Shown here one piece after another: positions 37,225-46,398 of a DNA stretch of 64,000 nt. Origin of the DNA: Candidatus Rifleibacteriota bacterium (GTDB taxonomy: Bacteria > Muiribacteriota > Ozemobacteria > Ozemobacterales > Ozemobacteraceae); assembly GCA_015233565.1 (NCBI GenBank), contig JADFXM010000018.1:1-64000 (forward strand), written 5' to 3'. Below the pieces are notes generated by a model. That model saw nothing but the letters and a program-made list of their open reading frames with translations, was not told where the DNA came from and ran no database searches. Both the position numbers and the translations under genes were made by a program. Position 1 is the first letter of the stretch. Each line of letters begins with the position of its first letter.

Positions 37225-38445
37225 ATGAGAAACTTTTTCTTACTAATCAGAACTTTCAATTCTCAATTGAGGCTTATTTTGTATGCACAAGCCATCATTG
37301 GGCTTGGCATGGGAATTTTCACGGTTCTTCTTAACGTATATCTTAAAACACTCGGTTTAAACGAAGGAACCATTGGACGAATCCTTGCTTTGCAATCTTT
37401 GTCAGCAGCCGGCGCTTCTTTTCCAATGGGAAAAATCGCTGATCGATTTTCCAGAAAAGCAACGTACATTCTCGGAATAATATTACTTACTTCAGGTTTT
37501 CTAATAGCAACTTTTCCATTAACACCACTTTTCCTCTGGCCAGCAGCAATGATAAGCGGTTTTGGAAATGGGGCTTTGATGGTTTCAATTCTGCCTTTTC
37601 TCCAGGAAAACAGTCGAAGAAAACAACGAAGATATCTCTTCAACATTAATTTTTCAATCACAGTTTTAATGGGAATCGTTGCAGGATTTTTTTCTGGTGG
37701 GCTCCCGTTAATATTTCAAAAATGTGGCCTATCCGACAATCTTCACAGTCCTATTATTTTACGTGCAACGCTTTTAACGGGGATTATTATACTTCTTACC
37801 AGTTTATGGCCGGCATTCAAGCTCTCTTCAGACAAGCAGAACCCTAAAGACCCATCATTACTAGAAAAATCCTCCGAGAACGAACCCGCTCCCTGGCGAA
37901 TGATTTTGAAATTTATGTTTACCTATAGCTTAATCGGATTTGGTGCCGGGTTGATAGTCCCCTATTTCAACTTGTACTTCCAAAAGTGGACTGGAGCCAC
38001 CATACCGCAGATAGGAAGCGTTTTTGCCATCGGGCAACTTGGAACCGCTCTAGGTGCTTTTTTTACAACTTGGTCGTCAAAAGTTCTTGGCTTAACAAAA
38101 AGTGTCGTTTTTTCAGAGTTTTCCTCTCTTCCATTCATGATAACAATGGCCCTGACTCACAATTTTTGGCTTTGCGCAATTGCTTTCTTTTTTCGTGGAG
38201 CGTTTATGAATATGGCGGTACCAATCAGGCAGAGAATACTGATGGAAAGAATAGCCCCTAAATTCAGGGCCAGAGCCTCTGCTTCTGAAAGCGCTTCGTT
38301 CTACATTGCCTGGGCAATGTCAATGATGGTTTCAGGCGACCTGATACAAAATTATGGATACGATTCCTGTCTGTATATTACGTCAGCACTATATTTCATC
38401 TCAGGGCTACTTTATTGGCACTTTTTCCAGGATGATAAAACCTGA
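37225..38445 (+). CDS. major facilitator superfamily transporter
   Basis: A 406-residue inner-membrane protein with 12 predicted hydrophobic segments in two halves. The loop between segments 2 and 3 reads GKIADRFSRKATY, the GxxxDRxxRR/K hallmark of the MFS. The central cytoplasmic loop (about 200-225) is hydrophilic. The substrate cannot be inferred; the fold is drug/sugar-efflux-like. The start follows a weak site in a 70-bp divergent region shared with the lipoprotein gene. Confidence 0.85.
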   Translation: MRNFFLLIRTFNSQLRLILYAQAIIGLGMGIFTVLLNVYLKTLGLNEGTIGRILALQSLSAAGASFPMGKIADRFSRKATYILGIILLTSGFLIATFPLTPLFLWPAAMISGFGNGALMVSILPFLQENSRRKQRRYLFNINFSITVLMGIVAGFFSGGLPLIFQKCGLSDNLHSPIILRATLLTGIIILLTSLWPAFKLSSDKQNPKDPSLLEKSSENEPAPWRMILKFMFTYSLIGFGAGLIVPYFNLYFQKWTGATIPQIGSVFAIGQLGTALGAFFTTWSSKVLGLTKSVVFSEFSSLPFMITMALTHNFWLCAIAFFFRGAFMNMAVPIRQRILMERIAPKFRARASASESASFYIAWAMSMMVSGDLIQNYGYDSCLYITSALYFISGLLYWHFFQDDKT

Positions 38446-38540
38446 AAAAAATTCTAATATTTCATTCCAAGGGGACATAAAAAAAAATCAAATTTTAGTG
38501 ATTTTTAACAATCTCGTAAGTGTGCATTTCCCCAATATCC

Positions 38541-39437
38541 TTAGCGGAGTTGCCTTTTTAACAGTCTATCCAGTTTCTTTCCTCTATGTGTTTTTGGAAA
38601 AAGAACTGGATCTCGAGGCGAGAAAATCATCTCTACATCACTATCTTCAGGAGAATTCTCTCTCAGAAGACCGATATTCTGAAATGCCTTTTTAATCTCT
38701 CCATTCGACGGATCAGAAGTATAAAGGTCATGAAGAATCGATCTGGCTTCGCTGATTCTTCCCATTTTTAAAGCTGCATCGGCTTTTCCGAGTTTAAATT
38801 CCTTTCTTCCGGAATATTCTGAAACCAAGTCATCAAACAGAACATAAGCTTGAAGATACTGGCCATCATCAAGTGCATCTAAACCCTGTTGAAAACGAAA
38901 GTCAAGCTCTTCTTCTATTTCAAGATTGACTCCGGCAAGGGTGATAATATTTGGTTCAGGGGGAGCAGAAGCAATTTTTGGAATATAGATATTGACTTTG
39001 GAGAAAGCGACAGGAGGATTTGGCCCAAACCAATCTCTCTTAAATCTATCAGCAGTTTCATGGGTATCACGAGCTGGTAAGGGTGATAAACTCGGATTTA
39101 GCAACCCACGGCGGTGCTCATATTGATCAAACAATTTTTGGTAACATTTTACAAGGGGGTGCTTGGGATTAACCGAAGACGCAATTCGAAACCATTCACG
39201 GGCTTTTGCGGGGTTTTGCGCTGCAATTTCAACTCTCCCCAAAATGAGAAGAGATTCAACTTCTTTGGGAAAAGCTTTGTAAACCGATTCTGCTATCTGC
39301 CGGGCTTCATTAAGTCGACCAATTCTTAAAAACTCATCAGCTTGTTGCAATTCAGAACTTAATTCTTTGCAAAAAATAGGAATTGAAAAAAAAAGAAAAA
39401 AGAAAAACCAACAAAAGAGAACAAATCGTTTTGTCAT
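38541..39437 (-). CDS. exported TPR-like protein at the end of the pilus operon
   Basis: I choose the ATG at 39437 (298 residues) because the signal-like segment MTKRFVLFCWFFFFLFFS then stands at the N-terminus; an upstream ATG adds 16 basic residues. After the signal come two or three tetratricopeptide-like repeats (residues ~25-115: ADEFLRIGRLNEARQIAESV, LLILGRVEIAAQNPAKAREW). A Pro-rich link and a second TPR block (about 195-260) follow. TPR proteins such as PilW/PilF assist pilus secretin assembly, so a similar role is plausible here, but the similarity is only of fold. It is 58 bp after the preceding gene. Confidence 0.7.
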   Translation of the reverse strand: MTKRFVLFCWFFFFLFFSIPIFCKELSSELQQADEFLRIGRLNEARQIAESVYKAFPKEVESLLILGRVEIAAQNPAKAREWFRIASSVNPKHPLVKCYQKLFDQYEHRRGLLNPSLSPLPARDTHETADRFKRDWFGPNPPVAFSKVNIYIPKIASAPPEPNIITLAGVNLEIEEELDFRFQQGLDALDDGQYLQAYVLFDDLVSEYSGRKEFKLGKADAALKMGRISEARSILHDLYTSDPSNGEIKKAFQNIGLLRENSPEDSDVEMIFSPRDPVLFPKTHRGKKLDRLLKRQLR

Positions 39438-39494
39438 ACTTACAAGCTTTATGAAAAATTTGTAAATCTTAATGGACCTTTTCAATCCATTACA

Positions 39495-39818
39495 CTATTT
39501 TTTCGATGGATCTTCAACTTTTCCCCAGTCAATGTTTTTGGGATGTTCAACTGAAGACGAAGAAGAAGCATTTTCAGTTTGAGTCGCAGGCGAAACTTGA
39601 TCAGGGAGGTTTATATCGATAGCTTGTCCCGAACCAGGAGTAACAGTCTTCTTTCTCGACTCCATATCAAAACTATCGCCCTGAAGATAATCATCTGGCG
39701 GAGGAAAGTCATCCTGCGCATTGTAAATCGAATGATAAGCTTGATTGGCAAGAAGTATGAAAATTCCGGCCAGTATAAGAACTAATGCCCACTTCCAGTT
39801 ATCATCACCGGTTTTCAT
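39495..39818 (-). CDS. small bitopic protein of the pilus operon
   Basis: A 107-residue protein with one transmembrane segment (about 8-26: WKWALVLILAGIFILLANQA) and a Ser/Asp/Pro-rich, probably disordered, periplasmic tail. Position between the PilO-like gene and the TPR gene suggests a PilP-like or accessory role, but there is no PilP lipobox or beta-domain. No family recognised. Confidence 0.6.
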   Translation of the reverse strand: MKTGDDNWKWALVLILAGIFILLANQAYHSIYNAQDDFPPPDDYLQGDSFDMESRKKTVTPGSGQAIDINLPDQVSPATQTENASSSSSVEHPKNIDWGKVEDPSKK

Positions 39819-39888
39819 TTATTACAACTCCCTTTTTATTTGCAACTACTTGCAGAAATATTGAAACAACTGTTCAGACTGAGTTTAA

Positions 39889-40524
39889 CTACTTTTCATT
39901 CGAAGATCTTATTGGCAAAACTACTTCTATTAAACCACTTCCGATTCCGGCGGTATTAAACTCCGTTTTAAGAAATCTGATCCCATATAAATTAAGCGAT
40001 TGATCCAAAAAAGTCAAAAATTGTCCCCAAGCTTTGAAATTTCCCTTCAATTTTAACCTTACCGGCAAAACTTCAATAGGTTTATTCTCAAGAGTATCGT
40101 CAGTATCGCAACCAATTGGCATGCCATCTTCACCCAACATAGCAAATTTTTCAGTAATGCTTGCCGGTTGGTTATCCTTCTCGGTTTCGGTGGGGGGAGA
40201 TTTCGTAAAAACCGGAAGGAAGTGAGCATCTTCAATTAATGCCCCGGATTTGGATGCGGAATCGAAAATTCCATTCAACAGACGATTTTCCAAACCGGGT
40301 TCCAGCAGGTTCTTACTTATTGCACTGGCAGCTGGTTTCAAAACGGTCTTGCTTACAGTTTGGAGTTTATCCCGGGCGATGTTTTCTTCAAGTTTAATTT
40401 GGGCAAGCCTTCCCTGGAGAGTATCAAGTTCGCTATTCAGAGGAAAAACAATCGTTTTGAAAGCCACATAAAAAAACAGGGCAAAAATGACAAGAATAAA
40501 AAATACTATTTTGGAAATATTCAA
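39889..40524 (-). CDS. PilO-like assembly platform protein
   Basis: A 211-residue bitopic membrane protein: N-terminal transmembrane segment (about 5-25), then a coiled coil (DTLQGRLAQIKLEENIARDK) and a small alpha/beta domain ending in VLPIRSS. That topology is the PilO/GspM pattern of type IV pilus and type II secretion platforms. The only start is TTG at 40524, overlapping the stop of the PilM-PilN gene (TTGA), with AGAGG upstream. Sequence identity within this family is low, so the assignment relies on topology and gene order. Confidence 0.7.
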   Translation of the reverse strand: MNISKIVFFILVIFALFFYVAFKTIVFPLNSELDTLQGRLAQIKLEENIARDKLQTVSKTVLKPAASAISKNLLEPGLENRLLNGIFDSASKSGALIEDAHFLPVFTKSPPTETEKDNQPASITEKFAMLGEDGMPIGCDTDDTLENKPIEVLPVRLKLKGNFKAWGQFLTFLDQSLNLYGIRFLKTEFNTAGIGSGLIEVVLPIRSSNEK

Positions 40525-42446
40525 GGTAGTTGGCCTCTAAAAGTGAATTCAATTTTCCCGGATTTTCTTGTAGACTTATATTCCACAACTCTTTTCAACG
40601 AAAGCCCTTTCAAAATCTTGCCAATATAGGTAAGGAGTACCTGTTCATTCACGGAAGAGCCTTTAAGAAAAAGTGTCTCGCCATCCAGAACCGGGGGAAG
40701 TTCTTGTATTTCCTCTTCAGAGCTTTTTTCAAGCACATTTTCAGGACCTATGGGCAAACCTGCTGGCTCAAAAACCTGAGATTGAATTGGAATAGCCGTT
40801 GAAAGCTCAGGTTTTGCAATTTGCAAGGGAGCAGAAGCCTGGGCCTCTAGCTTGAGAGTCTGCACAGGAATAGGAGCCTGAAGTTCGGGACTTAAGGTCT
40901 GTAACGACCCAGAAGCCAGGAATGAAGGCCGGGGTTGAACCTGGGTCTGAGGTTGAGGTTGATGAAACTGATATTGAGTTTGAGTTTGAGATTGGGGTTG
41001 GGGTTGCTGTTGAGGTTGAAATTGATATGGAGTTTGAACTTGAGTTTGAGACTGCGGTTGGGTTTGAGGTTCAGGTTCATCCGGAATGCGATAATCAGCG
41101 GGAAGAATCTGAATCTGCTTAAGAAAAATTCCATCAATTTTCGATTGCGCTATCTTGTAAAAAATTTCCGAACCACTGAGACGGTCTCGCAACAGAGGTT
41201 CAATGGTCTTCTTAATTTTAGTTGAAAGACCATGGAATGGATCATAAGCGCTCACTTGTTTTTCCAGTTTGGCTTTTGCAGCTGCAATTGCTACCTCATT
41301 AAAATGAATATTCTCTTTAATTTGTGTTAATTGCTCCTGAAGTTTATTTTTCCAGGAAATAATTGTAACAAATAAAATAATAGTACAGATTGTTGCCAAA
41401 ACAGTCGGAACATAACGAGAAATTGATTCATAGTTCTCTTTTTCCAGCCGCTTTAAATACGAATCAACAAGATTGTCAGTACCATTATTTTCGAGATAAC
41501 AAAAAGTCGCAATTAGAGCTGGAAGATATGTGGCAAGATCTATATCTACTCCTAAGCCGGCGGTCTCCAACCTCTCCAAACCAAATTTAGAGGAAAAGTC
41601 AAGTTTGGCCGTTCTTCCAGGTGCAAAATACCTTTTTGCAAAATCAAATAGTCCTTTTTTTAAGGATCCCCCGCCATAAATCAATATTTCATCAATATTC
41701 CCAAGCTTGGTTACTGCTCTGAAATAATCGAAGCTGAATCGGATTTTCTGGGTAAAAACTTCAAATTCAGAGTCCTGGGAATCTTCCGACAATTCAACGG
41801 TTCCTGATGGGATCTGACGGTAAAATTTTGGCTCTCCGTTGGAAAAAATGTGAATATGCGTACTAAAATGGCCAATATTAATCAGTGATAAAGCCGGTAA
41901 CGTCGCAGTCGGAAGAAGTGATTTTGCGGAAATCGCTGTGAATGCTTCAGGAAAAAGGGCATCGGGACGAATTTTAGCAGCATCAAAAATAGCTAAAAAT
42001 GCTTGAAACCTCGAAAGCGGAACCGCAGCCAGCGCAAAGTTCTTCAAATCTGCTTTCAGGCTTCTATAAGCGAAAATAAAAGGTTCAGATTTTAGATTCT
42101 GAGGAATCAGCTTTTTGGCTTCCCAGAAAAGCATTTGCTCTAATTGCTCCGGCGAAGGAGCAGAAGGCAATTCAAGAAATTTTACCTGAATTTCTTTGTC
42201 GTGGAAAATCGCGGAAATACCCTTGCACGATTTGAGGTGCAATTTTTCTGCAATCTCTACTAGCTTTGAAATCAAGTGCTCTTTATACTCGCTTTCCCCA
42301 GGAAAATCGCTTTGCGGGGAAAGTAGAGTTTCAATAACCTGAAGAACATTACTGCGCCCTGATTTCCTTTCCAGGATAACGGCTTTAATTGAAAAGGAGC
42401 CGATATCAATTCCGGCATAAAGACCGTCATTTAAAGCCTTTTTCAT
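40521..42446 (-). CDS. PilM-PilN fusion, type IV pilus assembly protein
   Basis: Start ATG at 42446 (641 residues), overlapping the preceding stop (ATGA), with GGAGG upstream. Residues ~1-330 are PilM-like, an actin-fold ATPase with GLYAGIDIGSFSIKAVILE and a later ILIYGGGS. A transmembrane segment near 340-365 (TVLATICTIILFVTIISW) precedes a coiled coil and a PilN-like part. Then comes a Gln/Pro-rich linker (about 460-530) built from PQTQVQ-like runs, and the last ~60 residues are a small alpha/beta domain like the PilN C-terminus. In most bacteria PilM (cytoplasmic) and PilN (membrane) are separate proteins that bind each other; here they appear to be one chain. The linker is encoded by repetitive DNA (40910-41100). 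Confidence 0.75.
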   Translation of the reverse strand: MKKALNDGLYAGIDIGSFSIKAVILERKSGRSNVLQVIETLLSPQSDFPGESEYKEHLISKLVEIAEKLHLKSCKGISAIFHDKEIQVKFLELPSAPSPEQLEQMLFWEAKKLIPQNLKSEPFIFAYRSLKADLKNFALAAVPLSRFQAFLAIFDAAKIRPDALFPEAFTAISAKSLLPTATLPALSLINIGHFSTHIHIFSNGEPKFYRQIPSGTVELSEDSQDSEFEVFTQKIRFSFDYFRAVTKLGNIDEILIYGGGSLKKGLFDFAKRYFAPGRTAKLDFSSKFGLERLETAGLGVDIDLATYLPALIATFCYLENNGTDNLVDSYLKRLEKENYESISRYVPTVLATICTIILFVTIISWKNKLQEQLTQIKENIHFNEVAIAAAKAKLEKQVSAYDPFHGLSTKIKKTIEPLLRDRLSGSEIFYKIAQSKIDGIFLKQIQILPADYRIPDEPEPQTQPQSQTQVQTPYQFQPQQQPQPQSQTQTQYQFHQPQPQTQVQPRPSFLASGSLQTLSPELQAPIPVQTLKLEAQASAPLQIAKPELSTAIPIQSQVFEPAGLPIGPENVLEKSSEEEIQELPPVLDGETLFLKGSSVNEQVLLTYIGKILKGLSLKRVVEYKSTRKSGKIEFTFRGQLP

Positions 42447-42883
42447 GTTTCCTCCAGAAAACGCCCACATTTTTCTCTGCCATTCGCATTTTTTACATCA
42501 ACCCTGGAAAGCCTCTTCAACGCTTTTATATTTCCTCTTTCCATAACAATGGCTTCAGAATGTAGATCGATTCCTTCACTTTTATTTTCGGCTTTTACTT
42601 TGACCAGGATCATCATATATTGCGAAATTGAAATTTTATATTCGAAAGTGAATGGTTTAAAATGCGCCCTCAACTTGGCCAAACCACGTTCTAATCCTCC
42701 ATCAGCCGACTGAAAACAGATCGTTTCAAGAAGAACGGATCTTCCCGAATCAAGACCGATGGAAGAAAATTCTAATGCGCCAAATGCCAAAAACGTTACT
42801 CCCACTAGAATACTGAATGCCAGAAATAAAGCAAAACCGCTTTTTCTTTTCCCGGGGCCTTTAAAATTCTTCATTTCTCGCAT
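42443..42883 (-). CDS. PilX/GspK-like minor pilin
   Basis: A 146-residue protein with a basic leader and hydrophobic stretch: GKRKSG then FALFLAFSILVGVTFLAFGA. The prepilin cleavage Gly is present but the Glu at mature position 5 is absent, as is usual for PilX and GspK tip proteins. QSADGGLERGLAKL after the hydrophobic part matches the typical PilX/GspK segment. The alternative ATG at 42874 would overlap the preceding stop by 4 bp; either start keeps the leader. It lies in a run of four overlapping pilin-like genes. Confidence 0.75.
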   Translation of the reverse strand: MREMKNFKGPGKRKSGFALFLAFSILVGVTFLAFGALEFSSIGLDSGRSVLLETICFQSADGGLERGLAKLRAHFKPFTFEYKISISQYMMILVKVKAENKSEGIDLHSEAIVMERGNIKALKRLSRVDVKNANGREKCGRFLEET

Positions 42884-43320
42884 TTATTCCTAAAAAACCA
42901 GATCGGAAGATCAAGTTTTTCACTTTCCTGAAATTTCCCATCTTTATTCTTATCATCAAAAATTATTAGTTTAACAAAAAAAGATGAATCATCAAAGTTT
43001 TTAATCGTAAAGGATGCAATTTTAACCTTAAGATTGTTGGAATTCAAATTTTCTATAAAACCGGAATCTGGCAATTTTCCACTTGAAATCAAGGATCTGA
43101 ATTTCCTGTAAAGTTGGGCAATTTCAATCGTTTGCCATTGCCTGGATACTGTAGAATCATATCTGGTTCTGGATAAATCAAGCATCTGAAACATTCCAGC
43201 ACTGGCAATTCCAAGAAGAAGTATCACAATAAGCGCTTCTATCAGAGTAAACCCAGTGGAAGTTCCGATAAAAACTTTGGTTCTATTTACTGGGAACAAA
43301 TTTATTTTCTTTCGGAACAT
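42871..43320 (-). CDS. type IV prepilin-like protein
   Basis: A 149-residue protein with a long basic leader (MFRKKINLFPVNRTKVFIG) and the cleavage site G/FTLIEALIVILLLGIA, including Glu5. The hydrophobic helix is followed by a short variable domain of about 100 residues. A minor (pseudo)pilin role is likely. It overlaps both the upstream (38 bp) and downstream genes, consistent with coupled translation. Which minor pilin (GspI, J, H or PilV-like) cannot be told with confidence. Confidence 0.8.
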   Translation of the reverse strand: MFRKKINLFPVNRTKVFIGTSTGFTLIEALIVILLLGIASAGMFQMLDLSRTRYDSTVSRQWQTIEIAQLYRKFRSLISSGKLPDSGFIENLNSNNLKVKIASFTIKNFDDSSFFVKLIIFDDKNKDGKFQESEKLDLPIWFFRNKCEK

Positions 43321-43687
43321 AGAAAAAAGACTCCAAATTCACTTTTTGACTTTTGCAAGAAACTTCGCAGAGCAAATGCACAGTTTGCTCAATTTTGTCA
43401 AATTTGCAGGATACTTCTGATTTCCAACCCTTGGGAAGCCTGAACCTGCCTTTAGAAGTAAAGTCAAGGATTTTCCTCCTATTCGCTGCAAAATCGCTTT
43501 TAAGGATCTCCAGCTCCCGTTCAGCATACTCAGATCCCCTTTCTTCAAAAACTGATTGAAAAAGAAGTTCATCTGCCGTGTCAAAGGCCATTAACAACGA
43601 AATTAAGGCAACACCGGTAACTAAAAGCGTCAGTAGGATTTCAACCAATGTAAACCCCACTTTTCGCCTTTTCCTATTTAAATCCAC
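43283..43687 (-). CDS. type IV prepilin-like protein
   Basis: A 134-residue protein with the short basic leader MDLNRKRRKVG and the prepilin motif FTLVEILLTLLVTGVA. The C-terminal part is short and beta-rich, with Cys at several positions (for example SCKFD, LLCEVSCKS). Start codon is GTG at 43687. It lies 7 bp after the preceding pilin-like gene and overlaps the next by 38 bp. Confidence 0.8.
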   Translation of the reverse strand: MDLNRKRRKVGFTLVEILLTLLVTGVALISLLMAFDTADELLFQSVFEERGSEYAERELEILKSDFAANRRKILDFTSKGRFRLPKGWKSEVSCKFDKIEQTVHLLCEVSCKSQKVNLESFFYVPKENKFVPSK

Positions 43688-43694
43688 AGGATCA

Positions 43695-44126
43695 CTATTC
43701 CTTAAAAATCATGTTAATTTCAAATCTTTTGTTTCCAGCTTCCTGGAATATAATTTTCAACGAATCTATCTTTTTATCTAGCAGGAAGGTTCCGGTCGCA
43801 GTAAATGAAAGATTTTTCAAAGCTTCCAGTGTTTCAGGCGAAATGTCGGTTGAGGAAAAGCTCAGACCTGGACTATTCACTGCAGAAACCTTATCCCGCG
43901 CAACGTTTAATCTTATTAATTCATTCCTCATTTTTGCCCGAAAAACGCAGTTTCTGAAAAAAAGCGACAGAACATCGTTCCTCGTTCCAGTGTGAAATTG
44001 AGAAACAGTCCCGGAAAGCATTGCGGATCCGCTTCCAATAATGACAGCAAACAATAACAAAGTTATCAGCAATTCAACCAGCGTAAATCCTGAAGAAGAA
44101 TCGACATTTCTCTTTTTCATTTTCAT
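43695..44126 (-). CDS. type IV prepilin-like protein, first of the operon
   Basis: A 143-residue protein with leader MKMKKRNVDSSSG and prepilin motif FTLVELLITLLLFAVII, then a ~110-residue domain. It resembles GspJ/PilW-type minor pilins in having a hydrophobic helix and a small beta-rich head, but I cannot assign it firmly. It is the first gene of a minus-strand set with three more pilin-like genes, the PilM-PilN fusion, PilO-like, and two accessory genes. No pilus ATPase, PilC or secretin is in the window, so this is only part of the machine. Confidence 0.8.
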   Translation of the reverse strand: MKMKKRNVDSSSGFTLVELLITLLLFAVIIGSGSAMLSGTVSQFHTGTRNDVLSLFFRNCVFRAKMRNELIRLNVARDKVSAVNSPGLSFSSTDISPETLEALKNLSFTATGTFLLDKKIDSLKIIFQEAGNKRFEINMIFKE

Positions 44127-44235
44127 CTTTGCGATTTTAACAGTTTCTTTAGTCCTTTTGCAAAGTGGAGTTTTTCACCTGGTTGGAAATTGCCTTTTGA
44201 ACTTCATTTTTCCTCATCGAAATGCCCCGTTAGTT

Positions 44236-44361
44236 TTAACGGATAACAACCTTGTACCGTCCTTTATTATAGCGATATTTCTCAACCATCTCTAGCAGCG
44301 GAAACTCTGCATCAAATCTTGATACCAGAAACTTTCCAATATCTGAGGACTGCGACTCTGC
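44236..44361 (-). pseudogene. orphan C-terminal coding fragment
   Basis: An uninterrupted 41-codon minus-strand stretch, bounded upstream by a stop, whose product includes FLVSRFDAEFPLLEMVEKY and ends GRYKVVIR. Its composition looks like the end of a real protein, yet there is no start or upstream part. I do not recognise the parent gene. Confidence 0.3.
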
Positions 44362-44454
44362 TCAATCACCTTAATCACAAGTAACCGGTCCCTGAGCTAA
44401 TTCCAAGTGTAATTTTTTTAAATGTATACGCTTCCCATGTAAGTTTTTGAGGAC

Positions 44455-44482
44455 TTGCAAAAATATTTCAATTTTGTAATAC
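44455..44482 (+). promoter_or_regulatory. candidate promoter of the M3 peptidase gene
   Basis: TTGCAA (44455-44460) and TAATAC (44477-44482) with a 16-bp AT-rich spacer, 36 bp upstream of the GTG start. Plausible, but AT-rich background makes chance matches common. Confidence 0.4.
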
Positions 44483-44518
44483 TCTTCCTCTCATTCCCTA
44501 ATTTAATTGGAGGTCAAA

Positions 44519-46390
44519 GTGAATCGTTTTTTACTGGTTTTAGCAATCTTCACGGGTTTTACAATGTCCTTGTTTGCTTCAAACGAAAAAGCTTTTGAAC
44601 CCTTTTCGAAGGAAGAAAAAAGCTTGTACAAATTTCAGCTTGATAAAATTCTTTATAAAGATGAAAATCAAATGAAGTCTGAAATGGAAAAATTACGCCA
44701 AATTTCAACAGATCTTGAAAAAAAGAAAGGAAGCGTAATTGCCTCCGCAAAGGATCTTTTGGACACGATGGAACTGCAAAGAAAAATTGCAGACCTCCAA
44801 GAGGCCTTATATGCCTACGCACATTTCCGAAAATCAATTAATTCTGACGACAAGTCACCGGAAGAAGCTCAACAAAAGCTGGATGCTGAGATTCAATCAA
44901 AAATCAGCTTTGTAAAAGTTGAATTGAAAGCAATCACTCAGGATACATTAACCAAGTTCATCAGTGAGCGACCTGAGCTAAAGAAATATGATTTTATCCT
45001 GAATGATTATGTAAGAATGGCTCCGCACACTCTGAATGAAGACAAAGAAAGCCTGCTTTCTTCATTAGTTCCAGACCTGATTCAGTGGCAGGAAAACTCT
45101 TTTCAAAGTGTATTCGATCGGCATTCATTCCCCAAAATCAAATCCGGGGAAAAAGAATACGATGTCTACATTGATTTTGATGCTCTGTTGAAAAATCCAG
45201 ATCAAAAAATTAGAGAAACTACTTTCAAAACTTACTACGATTTTTTCAAAGACAATGCCGATCTTCTTGCCTTTTCACTCAGACAGCTCATCAAAACCCT
45301 TAACTCATTAGCCAAAATTCGCGGATTTTCCACATATTTCGATGAAGCGCTTTTCGAAAGATATCTGTCACGAGGCCAGTTAGACTCCCTTTACAAACAA
45401 ATTGAAGAAGGGCTGCCGTTATATCACAAATATCAACAATTTCGTATCGATACTCTTAAAGCTGATTATAATCTTCCTGACACCAACATTTGGGACTATG
45501 ATATTCAACCTAAAAGTGCCAAGGAAATTCGCTTAACAATTGGAGAAACAACAGATCTTCTTAACAATGCAATGAAAGTCCTCGGGGCCTCATATTCCTA
45601 CGAGCTTGGACGACTTCTCGATCCCAAAAATGGTCGACTCGACATTGTATCGGGCCTTAAACGCGGACAAGGGGCCTATTGCATTTCCAACTTCGGATTT
45701 TTCTCAAGCAATTTTCAAGGATTTCTCGATGACATTTCAACCATGATTCACGAATCAGGTCATGTTATGCACTATCAGTTTGTAAAAAACAATTTGGGTT
45801 CCGGAATTTTCGCCGAAGGCCCCAATTACATGACAGAATCATTCGCAATGTTCAATGAAGCACTCTTGAGGGAACAATTATTGAAAACACTCAAAGATCC
45901 CCTTCAATTGGCAAGTTTGCGTTGGGACATAGTCAGTGAAAGAATGTACATGTGGGAACTCGCCAGACGCGCCAAATTTGAAATGTGCTGTTACGATCAA
46001 ATGGCTAAAGACCAAATCAAGGACGAAAAAGATTTCAACAAAATTTGTTCGGAAGTTGGAAAGCAATATGACGTTTTCTTCCAGAAACACCCAGAGGCGC
46101 TCGCCTATCATTGGATGAGAAAGCACCATTACTGGGAAGTGCCGACATATTATGTAAATTATGTTTTCGCCAATATTCTGGCTCTTAAATACCTCGAACT
46201 TTTTAAAGCTGATCCAACTGGCTTCCCGCCAAAATATCTGGCCATGGTTTCTTCTGGATTCGATCGCCCTCCAACGAAACTTTTGAAAGATTTCCTTAAT
46301 ATTGATTTTGAGGACCCGGCAATGTTCAAGGGTGTCCAGGAAATGATCCAGAAAGAATTCGATGAATTACAGACTGCGATGAAAAAATAA
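44519..46390 (+). CDS. M3 family oligopeptidase, exported
   Basis: I choose GTG at 44519 (623 residues), with GGAGG 5 bp upstream; the N-terminus MNRFLLVLAIFTGFTMSLFA is then a signal peptide. The zinc site HESGH lies at about residues 411-415, with the second motif NEALL following and NYMTESFAMFNE supplying the third ligand. The layout resembles PepF/M3 oligoendopeptidases. Export is unusual for M3 enzymes, which mostly act in the cytoplasm; here it would digest peptides in the periplasm. The 3' end is followed by a long 20-bp hairpin. Confidence 0.88.
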   Translation: MNRFLLVLAIFTGFTMSLFASNEKAFEPFSKEEKSLYKFQLDKILYKDENQMKSEMEKLRQISTDLEKKKGSVIASAKDLLDTMELQRKIADLQEALYAYAHFRKSINSDDKSPEEAQQKLDAEIQSKISFVKVELKAITQDTLTKFISERPELKKYDFILNDYVRMAPHTLNEDKESLLSSLVPDLIQWQENSFQSVFDRHSFPKIKSGEKEYDVYIDFDALLKNPDQKIRETTFKTYYDFFKDNADLLAFSLRQLIKTLNSLAKIRGFSTYFDEALFERYLSRGQLDSLYKQIEEGLPLYHKYQQFRIDTLKADYNLPDTNIWDYDIQPKSAKEIRLTIGETTDLLNNAMKVLGASYSYELGRLLDPKNGRLDIVSGLKRGQGAYCISNFGFFSSNFQGFLDDISTMIHESGHVMHYQFVKNNLGSGIFAEGPNYMTESFAMFNEALLREQLLKTLKDPLQLASLRWDIVSERMYMWELARRAKFEMCCYDQMAKDQIKDEKDFNKICSEVGKQYDVFFQKHPEALAYHWMRKHHYWEVPTYYVNYVFANILALKYLELFKADPTGFPPKYLAMVSSGFDRPPTKLLKDFLNIDFEDPAMFKGVQEMIQKEFDELQTAMKK

Positions 46391-46398
46391 GGTTAAAT

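Larger units (their letters stand above)
44127..44518. other. intergenic region between pilus operon and M3 peptidase
   Basis: A divergent intergenic region of about 390 bp. It contains an orphan minus-strand coding fragment (44236-44361) and the candidate promoter of the peptidase. GAGGACTTGCAAAAATA at 44449 resembles one end of the TTCTTGCAA-type elements seen at 11281 and 12434, but no second end is found. Confidence 0.45.
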
